NCBI RefSeq assembly: GCF_018130695.1
Contig: NZ_JAFCJX010000007.1
Coordinates: forward strand, 1 to 64,000
Origin: Bradyrhizobium jicamae
Lineage (GTDB): Bacteria > Pseudomonadota > Alphaproteobacteria > Rhizobiales > Xanthobacteraceae
Length of the DNA: 64,000 bases
Direction: 5' to 3'
This document shows, one piece after another, positions 24,563-32,634 of this stretch. Both the position numbers and the translations under genes were made by a program. Below the pieces are notes generated by a model. It saw nothing but the letters and a program-made list of their open reading frames with translations. It searched no databases and had not been told where the DNA came from. Numbering within the stretch: position 1 is the stretch's first letter; every line of letters begins with the position of its first letter.

Positions 24563-27433
24563 TTACCCCACGAGTTGCCGGCGCGCGAATTCGGCAAACG
24601 GTCCGCCCGCGGCCATCAGCTCGTCATAGCTGCCGGATTGCACGATCCGGCCGCCCGACACCATCACGATGCGGTCGGCGTAGCGGATGGTGCTCAGCCG
24701 ATGCGCGATCACGATCCGCGTGATGCTCAATTGCTGCAAGGAGTCGCCGACCACCGCCTGGGTCTGGTTGTCGAGCGCGCTGGTGGCCTCGTCGAACAGC
24801 AGGATGCGCGGGCTCCGCGCCAGCGCACGCGCGATCAAGAGCCGCTGGCGCTGGCCGCCGGATAGCGTGTTGACGCCTTCGGACACCAGCGTGTGCAGGC
24901 CCATCGGCATCTGGCGGATGTCGTTGTCGACGGCGGCGAGCCGCGCCGCCTCCCAGACCTGCTCCTGCGTCAGCTCGACGCCGCCGCAAATGTTGTCGTA
25001 CAGGCTGCCGCTGGCGAGCTTGGTGTCCTGCAGCACCACGCCGAGCTGGCGCCGCACCGAATTGATCTCGATCGTGTTGAGCGCCTTGCCGTCATAGAAG
25101 ATGGTGCCGGCCTCCGGCCGCTCGAAGCCGAGCAGGAGGCGGAACAGCGATGATTTCCCGCTGCCGGAGGGGCCGACGATCGCGACATATTCGCCGCGCG
25201 GAATCCGCAGCGTGATGTCGTCGAGCACCTTTGCGCCGCCCTCGATGTAGCGGAAGGTGACGCCGGAGAATTCGATCTCGCCGGAGAGCTCGCCGGGCGC
25301 GCGGCGGTCCTCGGTCATCTCGGCGGCGGCCGCGATGATTGGCTTCATGCGCGTGATGCTGGGAATCGCGATCAGCGATTCACTCAGGCTCGTGGCAAAG
25401 CCGCCGATTGCGGCGGTGGCCTGGCCGAACGCGCTGAGGAAGCCGAGGAAGGCGCCGAGGTCGGTCAGCAGCGTGCTCTTGAAGTAGGAGGCCAGTGCGA
25501 AGATCAGAAGTGTGGCCAGCATCGGGAACGCGGTCTCGAACACGCCGAGCACGTTGCCGGCGCGCTGCGAGGCGATGAAGGAGCGCTTCTGCGTCGCGAA
25601 CTGCCCCGACCAGCGCGCCAGCGCGCGCGCCGTGGCGCTCGCCACCCGCAGCTTGCTGACGCCGGAGATCAGCTGCAGCACGAAGCCGCCGACCTTGCCC
25701 TGCAGATTGAACTGCTTGATCTCGTGGAAGATGCGCACCGCGCTGGTGGCGAGGATCGCAATCGCCCGGACGAATGTCAGAAGCAGCGCGATCGCGCCGA
25801 GCTTCCAGTCGTAATAGAACATCAGGCCGACGCTGAAGATCGCAAACAGCGCCGACGTGATGCCCCGCAGCGTGCGGCCCGTGAACACCTGGCGCGCCGC
25901 CTCGATGCCCATCGCGCGGCTGACGAGATCGCCGGTGGTGTGGTCGCGGAACAGCGAGGTCGGCAGCCGCAGCAGCCGGTCGATGATGGCGGCCTGCAGC
26001 CGATAGTCGAGCAGGCCCTCGAGCCGCAACATCACCAGGCCCTGCATGCCCTGCAGGCTCGCCATCGCCAGCGCGGTGACGCAGAGCGCCGCGGTGCAGA
26101 CCACGAGCTGGTCGAACTCGGTGCGGGGGATGACGGAGTTGACCAGGAAATTGGTGATCAGCGGCGAGACCAGCGACAACAGGCCGATGGCGATGATGAC
26201 CAGCGCGATGCGGACGAGGCTGCCTGTCATCCCGCCCATCGCGAAGGTCAAGAGATCGCGGTAGCGCAACGGGGTGGCCGGTAGCGCCTTGTAGAAGCTG
26301 ATCGCCTCCGGTGCGATCCTTTGCGCGACCGCGCGGTCGAGGGTGCGCCGCCCGTCCTGTGCCGGGTCGATCATGGTGTAGCGGTTGCCGCTGCGGATCA
26401 GGGCGACCGGATCGGAGGCCGGCCCGTGCCAGGCCAGCAGCGGACCGGCATCGGTGTTCCACCAGCGATCGCGCAGCTGCACGCGGCGAACGCGCAGGCC
26501 CGAGGCGCGCGCGATCTCGAGGATGTCGCCGAAAGCCTGTCCGGTCGGATTCGCGCGGCTCGCATGGGTGATCGTGGTGCCGAGCGCGTCCGCCACGATC
26601 CGGCAGCTGCTCAGCAGCGGATCGGCGGCGTCGACCTCGGTCTCGCTGCGCGCGGTTTGCCGTGTGACGATCTCGGACAGCCGCTCGAATGCGTCGCGCG
26701 TGCGTGCCTGGGTCAGCCCGGCCCGCCGCGCCAGTTGCTCGCGCTGCTGCGACCGCTGTCGGGTCAGCGTCCGTTCCAGGCTCGCGATAACAGCGACATG
26801 CAGGCGGTCGATACCCGCCCATGCGAGTTCAGCACTTGGCGTCGCCGCATCGGCGACAAGCTTGCAGCCCTGTGCGCCCGCTTCGAGCCAAAGGCCCGAC
26901 GTCAGCGGCAGCGGCGGATCGCTCAAGGTGAGGCCGGGCTGGAAATCGAGAACGGTCGCCGTTCCCGCGATCACACGCGCCCACGCGATGTTCCGCTTCG
27001 GGCCGCGGCATCGCTCGCCGGGCTGCAGCTCGGTGGCGCCGGTCAATTCGGCGATGTTGTCGAGCGGCACCGGATCGGTCATCAGCGCCGCGAGCCGGGC
27101 GATCCAGCCGGCGACGCTGTCGAGCGTGCCGGCATCGCTGCGCGGAATGGCTGTGAGCTCAGCGCCCTGGCTGCCGATCGCGACGATGTGCAATCGTCCG
27201 CCGGAGACTTCGCATGCGCTGTGCAGGTCGAGGATGGTCTCGCCCGCTTCGAGCCGGAACAGATGGTGCCGCATGCCCGCAGCCGCGCCGGTCTCGACGG
27301 CGAACACGTCGACGTGCCCGTTACAGATTCTGAGCATATGGTCGGGATCGTTCAGCAGCAAGGGGCGACGCGGATCGATCGTCAGCCGGCTCGCGGCGGC
27401 GGTTGTCGCATCGCTGGTGAGGAGATCGCTCAT
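24563..27433 (-). CDS. NHLM-type peptide exporter, second ABC protein
   Basis: A 956-residue protein. The N-terminal about 360 residues form an extra domain (cyclic-nucleotide-binding-like beta barrel) typical of the second NHLM-system ABC component. Then come five or six transmembrane helices and an ATPase with Walker A GPSGSGKSS, signature LSGGQRQRL and Walker B ILLFDEATSALD. It lacks the C39 peptidase carried by its partner. It is the last gene of a three-gene export operon and overlaps the C39-ABC gene by four bases (ATGA), and probably forms a heterodimer with it in the inner membrane. Confidence 0.85.
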   Translation of the reverse strand: MSDLLTSDATTAAASRLTIDPRRPLLLNDPDHMLRICNGHVDVFAVETGAAAGMRHHLFRLEAGETILDLHSACEVSGGRLHIVAIGSQGAELTAIPRSDAGTLDSVAGWIARLAALMTDPVPLDNIAELTGATELQPGERCRGPKRNIAWARVIAGTATVLDFQPGLTLSDPPLPLTSGLWLEAGAQGCKLVADAATPSAELAWAGIDRLHVAVIASLERTLTRQRSQQREQLARRAGLTQARTRDAFERLSEIVTRQTARSETEVDAADPLLSSCRIVADALGTTITHASRANPTGQAFGDILEIARASGLRVRRVQLRDRWWNTDAGPLLAWHGPASDPVALIRSGNRYTMIDPAQDGRRTLDRAVAQRIAPEAISFYKALPATPLRYRDLLTFAMGGMTGSLVRIALVIIAIGLLSLVSPLITNFLVNSVIPRTEFDQLVVCTAALCVTALAMASLQGMQGLVMLRLEGLLDYRLQAAIIDRLLRLPTSLFRDHTTGDLVSRAMGIEAARQVFTGRTLRGITSALFAIFSVGLMFYYDWKLGAIALLLTFVRAIAILATSAVRIFHEIKQFNLQGKVGGFVLQLISGVSKLRVASATARALARWSGQFATQKRSFIASQRAGNVLGVFETAFPMLATLLIFALASYFKSTLLTDLGAFLGFLSAFGQATAAIGGFATSLSESLIAIPSITRMKPIIAAAAEMTEDRRAPGELSGEIEFSGVTFRYIEGGAKVLDDITLRIPRGEYVAIVGPSGSGKSSLFRLLLGFERPEAGTIFYDGKALNTIEINSVRRQLGVVLQDTKLASGSLYDNICGGVELTQEQVWEAARLAAVDNDIRQMPMGLHTLVSEGVNTLSGGQRQRLLIARALARSPRILLFDEATSALDNQTQAVVGDSLQQLSITRIVIAHRLSTIRYADRIVMVSGGRIVQSGSYDELMAAGGPFAEFARRQLVG

Positions 27434-29625
27434 TCCGTCGCCACCAGTCGTGCATAGGCGCCCTGCAGCGCCACCAGCTGCTCATGGGTGCCGCGCTCGG
27501 CGATCTTGCCGCGCTCCAGCACGATGATCTCGTCGCAATCGCGCACCGTGCTGAGGCGATGCGCGATGATGATGCAGGTGCAGCCGCGGCGGCGCAGATT
27601 TTCGTCGATCGATTTCTCGGTGATCGGATCGAGCGCGGCGGTCGCCTCGTCGAGCACGAGGACGGAAGGGTTGCAGACCAGGGCGCGGGCGATCTCGATC
27701 CGCTGCCGCTGGCCGCCGCTGAAATTGCTGCCGCCTTCGTTGACGTGGCAATCGTAATTGCCCGGCCGGCTCGCGAGGTCATGATGCACCAGTGCGTCCT
27801 TGGCCGCGCCGATCAGGTCGCGCTCCTCGACGGTGGAATCCCACAGCGTCAGATTATCGCGCGCGCTGCCTTCGAACAGGAAGATGTCCTGATCGACATA
27901 GGAGACGGAGTTGGCGAACTCCTGCGCGGGAATGTCCGACAGCGTCCACCGATCGAAGCGGATCTCGCCGGCCCACGGCCGGTACAGCCCGCAGATCAGC
28001 TTGCCGAGCGTCGACTTGCCGCTGCCGGAGACGCCGACCAGCGCGACGCGCGAGCCGGCCGGGATGGTCAGCGACAAATCGGCGATCAGCGGCGGCTCCA
28101 GCACCGAATAGCCGAAGCTGACGTTGCGCAGCTCGACCTGGCCGGCAAGCTTTGGCGGAAACGTCTCGGCATCACCCTCGGCCGGAGGCGGTGGCAGCGG
28201 ATATTTGTAGACGTCCTCGAGCCGCTCCAGCGCGCCCTTGATGGTCTGCAGGCTGCCGAAATAATTCACGAGATTGGCGAACGGTTCGGAGAAGTTCGCG
28301 GCCAGCGACTGGAATGCAACGAGACTTCCCAGCGTCAGAGAACCCTGGATCACCCGGTAGCCGCCGAGCCCGAGGATCGCGGCGACCATCAGCCCCGACA
28401 GCAGCGCCGGCACCATGTCCAGGATGATGGCGGAGGCGCCGAGCTTCTGCTCGGCATTGAGATTGTTGGCCTGCAAGCCCGCCCATTTGGTGAAGACGTC
28501 GTCTTCGAGGCCGCTGGCCTTGATGGTCTCGATGGTGCGCACCATGCCCACCGTCGCGCCCATCAGCTTGCCTTGCTCGACCGCGAGGCGATAACTCAGC
28601 TCCTGCCGCCGTGCGCCGACCAGGCGCAGCAGCAACACGTTCATCAGCGAGATGCCGACGCAGGTTGCGGTGAGCGCGACGTCGTAGATCGCCATCGCGG
28701 CGCCGAACAGCACCACCGAGGTCAGGTTCAGCGCATTCATCGTGACGCCGCCGGACAGCAGGCGGGCGACCTGCTCGTTGGATCCGACCCGGCCGGCGAT
28801 GTCGCCGGCATGGCGCTGGGTGAAGAACTCCATCGGCAGCGCCATGATGCGCCAGAGGAAGCGGCTGGTCATCACGACCGCGAGCTTGGATTGCAGCCGC
28901 AGCAGCACCGATTGCCGGACCGCCACCAGAATCGCGCGCATCGCCGCCGTCAGCGCCATGCCGATCAACAGCGGCACCAGCCAGCTTTCCATCCGCTTGA
29001 TCAGGATCTCGTCGACGAAGATCTTCGAGAAGCCGGCGGAGACGATGTTCGGCACCACCATCGCGATGCTGACGATAACCAAGAGCCAAACCGCGCCGCG
29101 CGAATTGCGCAGCTCGCGCAGCAGCAAAGCGAGCCCGTTCGGCTTGCTGCCGACCTTCCTGAAGGTCTCGCCGGGCTCGAAGGTCAGCACCACGCCGGTG
29201 AAAGCGCGATCGAGCTCTTCCATCTCGATCCGCCGCCGGCCGGCCGCGGGATCGTTGATGAAGGCGTGCTTGCCCTTGATGCCCTCGAGCACCACGAAAT
29301 GGTTGAAGTTCCAGTGGATGATGCAGGGCATCGGCAACTGCGTCAGCGCCTGCGGCTCGACGCTGTAGCCGCGCGCCGTCAGCCCGTAGCGCCGCGCGGC
29401 GCGGACGATGTTGCTGGCCTTGCTGCCGTCGCGCGACACGCCGCAGGCGATCCGCAGCTCCTCCAGCGGAATCCACGCGCCGTGATAGCCGAGGATGATC
29501 GCAAGCGCCGCGGCGCCGCACTCGACCGCCTCCATCTGCAGGATGAAGGGCGTGCGCTTCACCTTCTTCTGCAGCAGACGCGGAATGCGGCTGAGGGCCG
29601 AGAGCGTGGGGGCCGGCCTATCCAT
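27430..29625 (-). CDS. NHLM-type C39 peptidase-ABC transporter
   Basis: A 731-residue peptide exporter. The N-terminal C39 cysteine protease removes leaders after double glycines: Q30, C36 (in AVECGAAAL), H109 (NHFVVLEG) and D125 (NDPA) form its active site. Five or six transmembrane helices and an ATPase follow (VGVSGSGKST, FSGGQRQR, VLVLDEATAALD). It should cleave and export GG-leader peptides such as those at 31.7-32.6 kb and possibly 7.4 kb. It overlaps both operon neighbours by a few bases, indicating co-translation. Confidence 0.92.
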   Translation of the reverse strand: MDRPAPTLSALSRIPRLLQKKVKRTPFILQMEAVECGAAALAIILGYHGAWIPLEELRIACGVSRDGSKASNIVRAARRYGLTARGYSVEPQALTQLPMPCIIHWNFNHFVVLEGIKGKHAFINDPAAGRRRIEMEELDRAFTGVVLTFEPGETFRKVGSKPNGLALLLRELRNSRGAVWLLVIVSIAMVVPNIVSAGFSKIFVDEILIKRMESWLVPLLIGMALTAAMRAILVAVRQSVLLRLQSKLAVVMTSRFLWRIMALPMEFFTQRHAGDIAGRVGSNEQVARLLSGGVTMNALNLTSVVLFGAAMAIYDVALTATCVGISLMNVLLLRLVGARRQELSYRLAVEQGKLMGATVGMVRTIETIKASGLEDDVFTKWAGLQANNLNAEQKLGASAIILDMVPALLSGLMVAAILGLGGYRVIQGSLTLGSLVAFQSLAANFSEPFANLVNYFGSLQTIKGALERLEDVYKYPLPPPPAEGDAETFPPKLAGQVELRNVSFGYSVLEPPLIADLSLTIPAGSRVALVGVSGSGKSTLGKLICGLYRPWAGEIRFDRWTLSDIPAQEFANSVSYVDQDIFLFEGSARDNLTLWDSTVEERDLIGAAKDALVHHDLASRPGNYDCHVNEGGSNFSGGQRQRIEIARALVCNPSVLVLDEATAALDPITEKSIDENLRRRGCTCIIIAHRLSTVRDCDEIIVLERGKIAERGTHEQLVALQGAYARLVATE

Positions 29626-30928
29626 CGATGCCCGTGTAGTGCCTGATCAGGGGGATCACGAGGTCGAGCGGCCGCTGCCGCCGCGTCGTGATTTCCGCCT
29701 TCGCCAAAGTGCCGCTGCTCAGATGCAAATTCGGTCCCTGACCGACCGCCCACCGATAGCCGGTCGTCGTGGAGGCGTCCTCGTCGAGCACGACCTCGGC
29801 CGCGTAGGGCGCGCCCTTGTTGGTGAAGCGGCTGACCAGGCTTTCATTGTGCAGCGTTGCGGCAATGCCCTGCGGCGTCATCGGGAAGTCGGAGACGCTG
29901 GTGATCGTGCCGAGCATCATGCCGAATTCCTCGCGCTTGACCGTGCTCGGCTCGAGATGCACCTGCATGCCCGGCTTGATCTGCTTGCCGTGCTCGGCCG
30001 CGATATAGACCACGGCCTGCAGTTTCTGGCCCTCGGTCTCGATCGCGATCACGGGGGTGCCGACCGAGAGCACCGAGCCGGGCGAGATCTTCACCTCCAG
30101 CACGCGTCCTTCGATCGGGCTCAGCACCTGCGTGTTCTGGCTGAGCTGCTCGGCGAGTGCATTCATCTGGCGCCGGGCTTCATTCAGCTTGAACTCGGCC
30201 TGCTGGATCTCGCGCTCGCGCTGCGTCTCCAGGTCGGTGCGCTGCGACCTGATCTTCAGGATCTCGTTCTGTGTGTCCTCGAGCCGCTGCTGCGCGTCGG
30301 TGTATTCGCGCCGGCGCTCATCCATCGTGCGTCGTGTGGTGTAGCCCTTGGCCAGCAGATCCTCGAGATTCTTGACATCGACCGCAAGGAACTCGATGCG
30401 CTGGCTGGTCGCCTTGATGACCTGCTTCAGCGCGGCCTCGAGCTTCTCGAAATTGCTGCCCTTGGCGGCGAGCTCGCTCTGGGCCTTGGTCTTGATGTCG
30501 TTGTATTCCACCTCGCGCTCGTGCAGCACCTCGACGGCGGCGCTGTGCTTTTGCTCGATGTCGGTCTGCGCGATCTGCGCGATCGGCTGGCCTTCCGTGA
30601 CGTGGTCACCGACGACCACGGCGACCGATTGCAGCCGGCCGGCGGCGGCCGAGACCGCATCGACCACGCGGCCGCCGCTGCTGATCAGAATGCCTTCGCC
30701 GGAGACGCGCGACGGAACCCGCCCGAACACGCCCCAGGTCAGCACGGCGGCAAGGGCGGCGATCAGCACGAGTGTGATGATCCAGTCGCCGGACTTGGTG
30801 ACGACCACGAGATGATCGAGCTGCTCGGGAGAGGCCGCGCGATCGAGCGCCGCGGCGCGAAATGTCCGTTGCGGCGCGCTGGCCGCGCTCTTATTCTCTT
30901 GCTGTCCGAGCGTTTCAGACGTCGCCAT
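29618..30928 (-). CDS. HlyD-family periplasmic adaptor of the peptide exporter
   Basis: A 436-residue membrane-fusion protein with one N-terminal transmembrane helix (about residues 53-72), a long coiled coil (about 140-245) and a barrel-sandwich/lipoyl domain (GEGILISSGGRVVDAV, SPIEGRVLEVKISPGSVLSV). It would bridge the two ABC proteins to an outer-membrane channel encoded elsewhere. It is the first gene of the export operon and overlaps the C39-ABC gene. Three direct repeats at 31010-31054 lie just upstream. Confidence 0.9.
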   Translation of the reverse strand: MATSETLGQQENKSAASAPQRTFRAAALDRAASPEQLDHLVVVTKSGDWIITLVLIAALAAVLTWGVFGRVPSRVSGEGILISSGGRVVDAVSAAAGRLQSVAVVVGDHVTEGQPIAQIAQTDIEQKHSAAVEVLHEREVEYNDIKTKAQSELAAKGSNFEKLEAALKQVIKATSQRIEFLAVDVKNLEDLLAKGYTTRRTMDERRREYTDAQQRLEDTQNEILKIRSQRTDLETQREREIQQAEFKLNEARRQMNALAEQLSQNTQVLSPIEGRVLEVKISPGSVLSVGTPVIAIETEGQKLQAVVYIAAEHGKQIKPGMQVHLEPSTVKREEFGMMLGTITSVSDFPMTPQGIAATLHNESLVSRFTNKGAPYAAEVVLDEDASTTTGYRWAVGQGPNLHLSSGTLAKAEITTRRQRPLDLVIPLIRHYTGIDG

Positions 30929-31009
30929 GAACTTGATCTGCTCTGTACGCTGGCTGTTTAATTGATTGCATGGAATAATTTGCGGAGATCATTGCACAGA
31001 ATGGACATC

Positions 31010-31054
31010 GTCACAATAAAGGCTGTCACAACAAAGGCTGTCGCAACAACGGCC
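31010..31054. promoter_or_regulatory. Three tandem 15-bp repeats upstream of the export operon
   Basis: The units GTCACAATAAAGGCT (31010-31024), GTCACAACAAAGGCT and GTCGCAACAACGGCC (to 31054) are exactly 15 bases each. They lie between the divergent HlyD gene (30928, minus) and the exported protein gene (31072, plus). The array is too short for CRISPR. It is a likely regulator site or a decayed iteron; a protein that binds it is not known. Confidence 0.7.
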
Positions 31055-31071
31055 GGAGAGGCGCGAGCCGC

Positions 31072-31599
31072 ATGCGGAGATTGATCGGTCAGGCTCTGCC
31101 GCTATTCCCGACGCATGCGCGCCGCACCGCGCTTGCGGTGAGCGTGCTGCTCGGCTTGCTGTGGTCTGGTTCGTCATCGGCGGGTGTCCTCTCCGAGAGT
31201 GATTTCAAGCAGGCCCAGAGCCTGAAGCTGCTGTTCGGCGGCCTGATGAAGGATCTGGTCGAGACCGCGAAGCGGCCGGACATCAGCACCGGCGATGCCG
31301 GCTGTATCAACTCGACGATCAGGGAACTGCTGCAGATCTCCGACGAGCTTGCGAGCTACGAATATCTGATCACGATGGAGAAGGAGCTGACCGACGTCGG
31401 CGACGACACTCCGGTGCGGGGTCTGGTGAAGTTCGCAGTCGACAACAGCAACGTCATCCTCGCCAGCGAACGCAAGCGGCTGGTCGACTTGTCCGAGCAA
31501 TGCGCCAAGAATCCGCTTGGACAGGGCAAGGCCCTTCAGGCCGTCAAGGTGATCGACACCACGACCGGAATATTGACAGCGATCAAGAGCCGGCTTTAG
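31072..31599 (+). CDS. Exported helical protein of unknown function
   Basis: A 175-residue protein with an N-terminal signal or anchor (TALAVSVLLGLLWSGSSSAG at about residues 19-38) and an all-alpha mature region with two Cys (CINSTI and QCAKNP), possibly a disulfide. I do not recognise the family. It is divergent from the peptide-export operon, sharing the intergenic region with the 15-bp repeats, and ends at a terminator before the peptide genes. An immunity or accessory role is possible but unsupported. Confidence 0.65.
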   Translation: MRRLIGQALPLFPTHARRTALAVSVLLGLLWSGSSSAGVLSESDFKQAQSLKLLFGGLMKDLVETAKRPDISTGDAGCINSTIRELLQISDELASYEYLITMEKELTDVGDDTPVRGLVKFAVDNSNVILASERKRLVDLSEQCAKNPLGQGKALQAVKVIDTTTGILTAIKSRL

Positions 31600-31656
31600 C
31601 GCCGAAATCATTTCGCCTGGATGCGTTTGCATCGGGCCTTCCCCCTGGAAGACAAA

Positions 31657-31685
31657 GGCCGCCGATCAAGGCGGCCCTTTCCTTG
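31657..31685. terminator. Intrinsic terminator between convergent genes
   Basis: Stem GGCCGCC (31657-31663), loop GATCAA, GGCGGCC (31670-31676), then CTTTCCTT on the plus strand. A-rich sequence flanks it on the left, so it can serve both the exported protein gene and the minus-strand peptide gene at 31710. Confidence 0.75.
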
Positions 31686-31709
31686 TGATCCGCCGCGGTT
31701 CGTTTCGGA

Positions 31710-31898
31710 TCAGAACATGTGGATGATCGACGAGATGGTGTCGCCGATCGCGCCGATGATGCCGCGGATGGCGCGGGCGAGGCCGTGACCGCCATGGCCG
31801 GTGCCGGTGCCCGTTCCGGAGCCGTCGCCCTGCGCGCCACCGACGGCGACATCGAGCGCTTCGATCGAGATTTCGCGAACGTCAAACGAATTGTTCAT
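31710..31898 (-). CDS. Bacteriocin-like peptide with GG leader and amphipathic C-terminus
   Basis: A 62-residue peptide. The leader MNNSFDVREISIEALDVAVG ends GG at residue 21; the core has a Gly/Thr/His-rich linker (GSGTGTGTGHGGHG) followed by a C-terminal amphipathic segment LARAIRGIIGAIGDTISSII, resembling pore-forming class II bacteriocins or NHLM leaderless-type helices. It is preceded by AGGAGA eight bases before the ATG. No core Cys is present, so lanthionine or sactionine rings are excluded. It is the likely substrate of the C39-ABC transporter two genes away. Confidence 0.8.
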   Translation of the reverse strand: MNNSFDVREISIEALDVAVGGAQGDGSGTGTGTGHGGHGLARAIRGIIGAIGDTISSIIHMF

Positions 31899-31968
31899 GG
31901 CTGTCTCCTGCTGTGTGTTCGAAGCGGACCATTCCCCTTCGATCCATGGGCAGCAGGATAGGCGTTCG

Positions 31969-31999
31969 CGTCACACTCACCGTGACGTCAGTCACAATG
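31969..31999. promoter_or_regulatory. GTCAC inverted and direct repeat between divergent peptide genes
   Basis: CGTCAC (31969-31974) and GTGACG (31982-31987) form a six-base inverted repeat with a seven-base spacer, followed by GTCACAATG (31991-31999), which repeats the first nine-base part of the units at 31010 and 31025 (GTCACAATA/GTCACAACA). It lies in the shared upstream region of the minus-strand peptide at 31710 and the plus-strand peptide at 32146. A common regulator is inferred. Confidence 0.45.
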
Positions 32000-32145
32000 C
32001 AGACTTGGGACGCCTGCGCCGCGACGGCGTTCGGCGCGTGCGGATCGTTGTGTGAGCGCCGGCACATTCAGCGCGGCAGGCGCTGCGCTACATCGTCGCG
32101 CATGCTGAGCATCCCGCTCACGCACGCAACACAAGGGGAGACACC

Positions 32146-32379
32146 ATGTTTGAAGCCAATGAAGTTCGTGAACTTGCTCTGGACTCGCTCGCCGGCGTCA
32201 GCGGCGGCATGTGGAATCGCGCCAACCTGCCCGGCTATCACGGCCCGACCCTCAGCGCGGGCGGCACCGTCGGTCAGGGCGACACCATCGACGGGATTCC
32301 GTTTGGCGGCCAGCCCGGCGACGGCTCCTGGCAGACCGTGAACGGCAACCTGCCCGGCGCGGGCAACTGGGGCAATTGA
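32146..32379 (+). CDS. GG-leader peptide, Gly/Asn/Pro-rich core
   Basis: A 77-residue peptide. The leader MFEANEVRELALDSLAGVSG ends GG at residue 21; the 56-residue core (starting MWNRANLPGYHG) is rich in Gly, Asn, Pro and Trp and ends GNLPGAGNWGN. A good ribosome site (AGGGGAGA) precedes the ATG. There is no Cys. The leader aligns with the peptides at 7277, 31710 and 32458. No dedicated modification enzyme sits beside it. Confidence 0.8.
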   Translation: MFEANEVRELALDSLAGVSGGMWNRANLPGYHGPTLSAGGTVGQGDTIDGIPFGGQPGDGSWQTVNGNLPGAGNWGN

Positions 32380-32457
32380 ATCCAACTTGTCTCCCTGACG
32401 CCGTCGGGCGCGGCGGCGCCAGGTTCTGTCGTACGCAAATCAGCAATGGAGAAAATA

Positions 32458-32634
32458 ATGAAGAAGGATATCCGCGAACTGAAGCTCGATCGGCTCGATC
32501 AGGTCAATGGCGGCCTGAAATGGACGCCCGTGAAGAACGACGACGTCATCGACGCGCGCGGTGGCCAACTCAAGTTGTTCGGCTGGACGTTCTCGTTTGG
32601 CGGCGACGGCCGCCTGAGTTACGTCGAGTTCTAG
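32458..32634 (+). CDS. GG-leader peptide, aromatic beta-rich core
   Basis: A 58-residue peptide. The leader MKKDIRELKLDRLDQVNGG is 19 residues; the core LKWTPVKNDDVIDARGGQLK runs on to FGWTFSFGGDGRLSYVEF and is rich in aromatic and charged residues without Cys. ATG 32458 is chosen because GGAG lies seven bases upstream; an earlier ATG at 32446 lacks one. Its stop overlaps the stop of the convergent patatin gene (shared CTAG). It follows the 32146 peptide by 78 bases and is probably on one transcript with it. Confidence 0.8.
   Translation: MKKDIRELKLDRLDQVNGGLKWTPVKNDDVIDARGGQLKLFGWTFSFGGDGRLSYVEF

Noticed and set aside
27484..29646. 720-codon plus-strand frame opposite the C39-ABC gene
   Set aside because: Antisense shadow; the minus frame has the complete peptidase and ABC motifs.
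24563..30928. Multidrug or type I toxin secretion system
   Set aside because: The C39 peptidase with intact Cys-His-Asp, a paired second ABC with the N-terminal extra domain and adjacent GG peptides favour peptide export.
31010..31054. Possible CRISPR array
   Set aside because: Units are 15 bases without spacers, only three copies, no cas genes.
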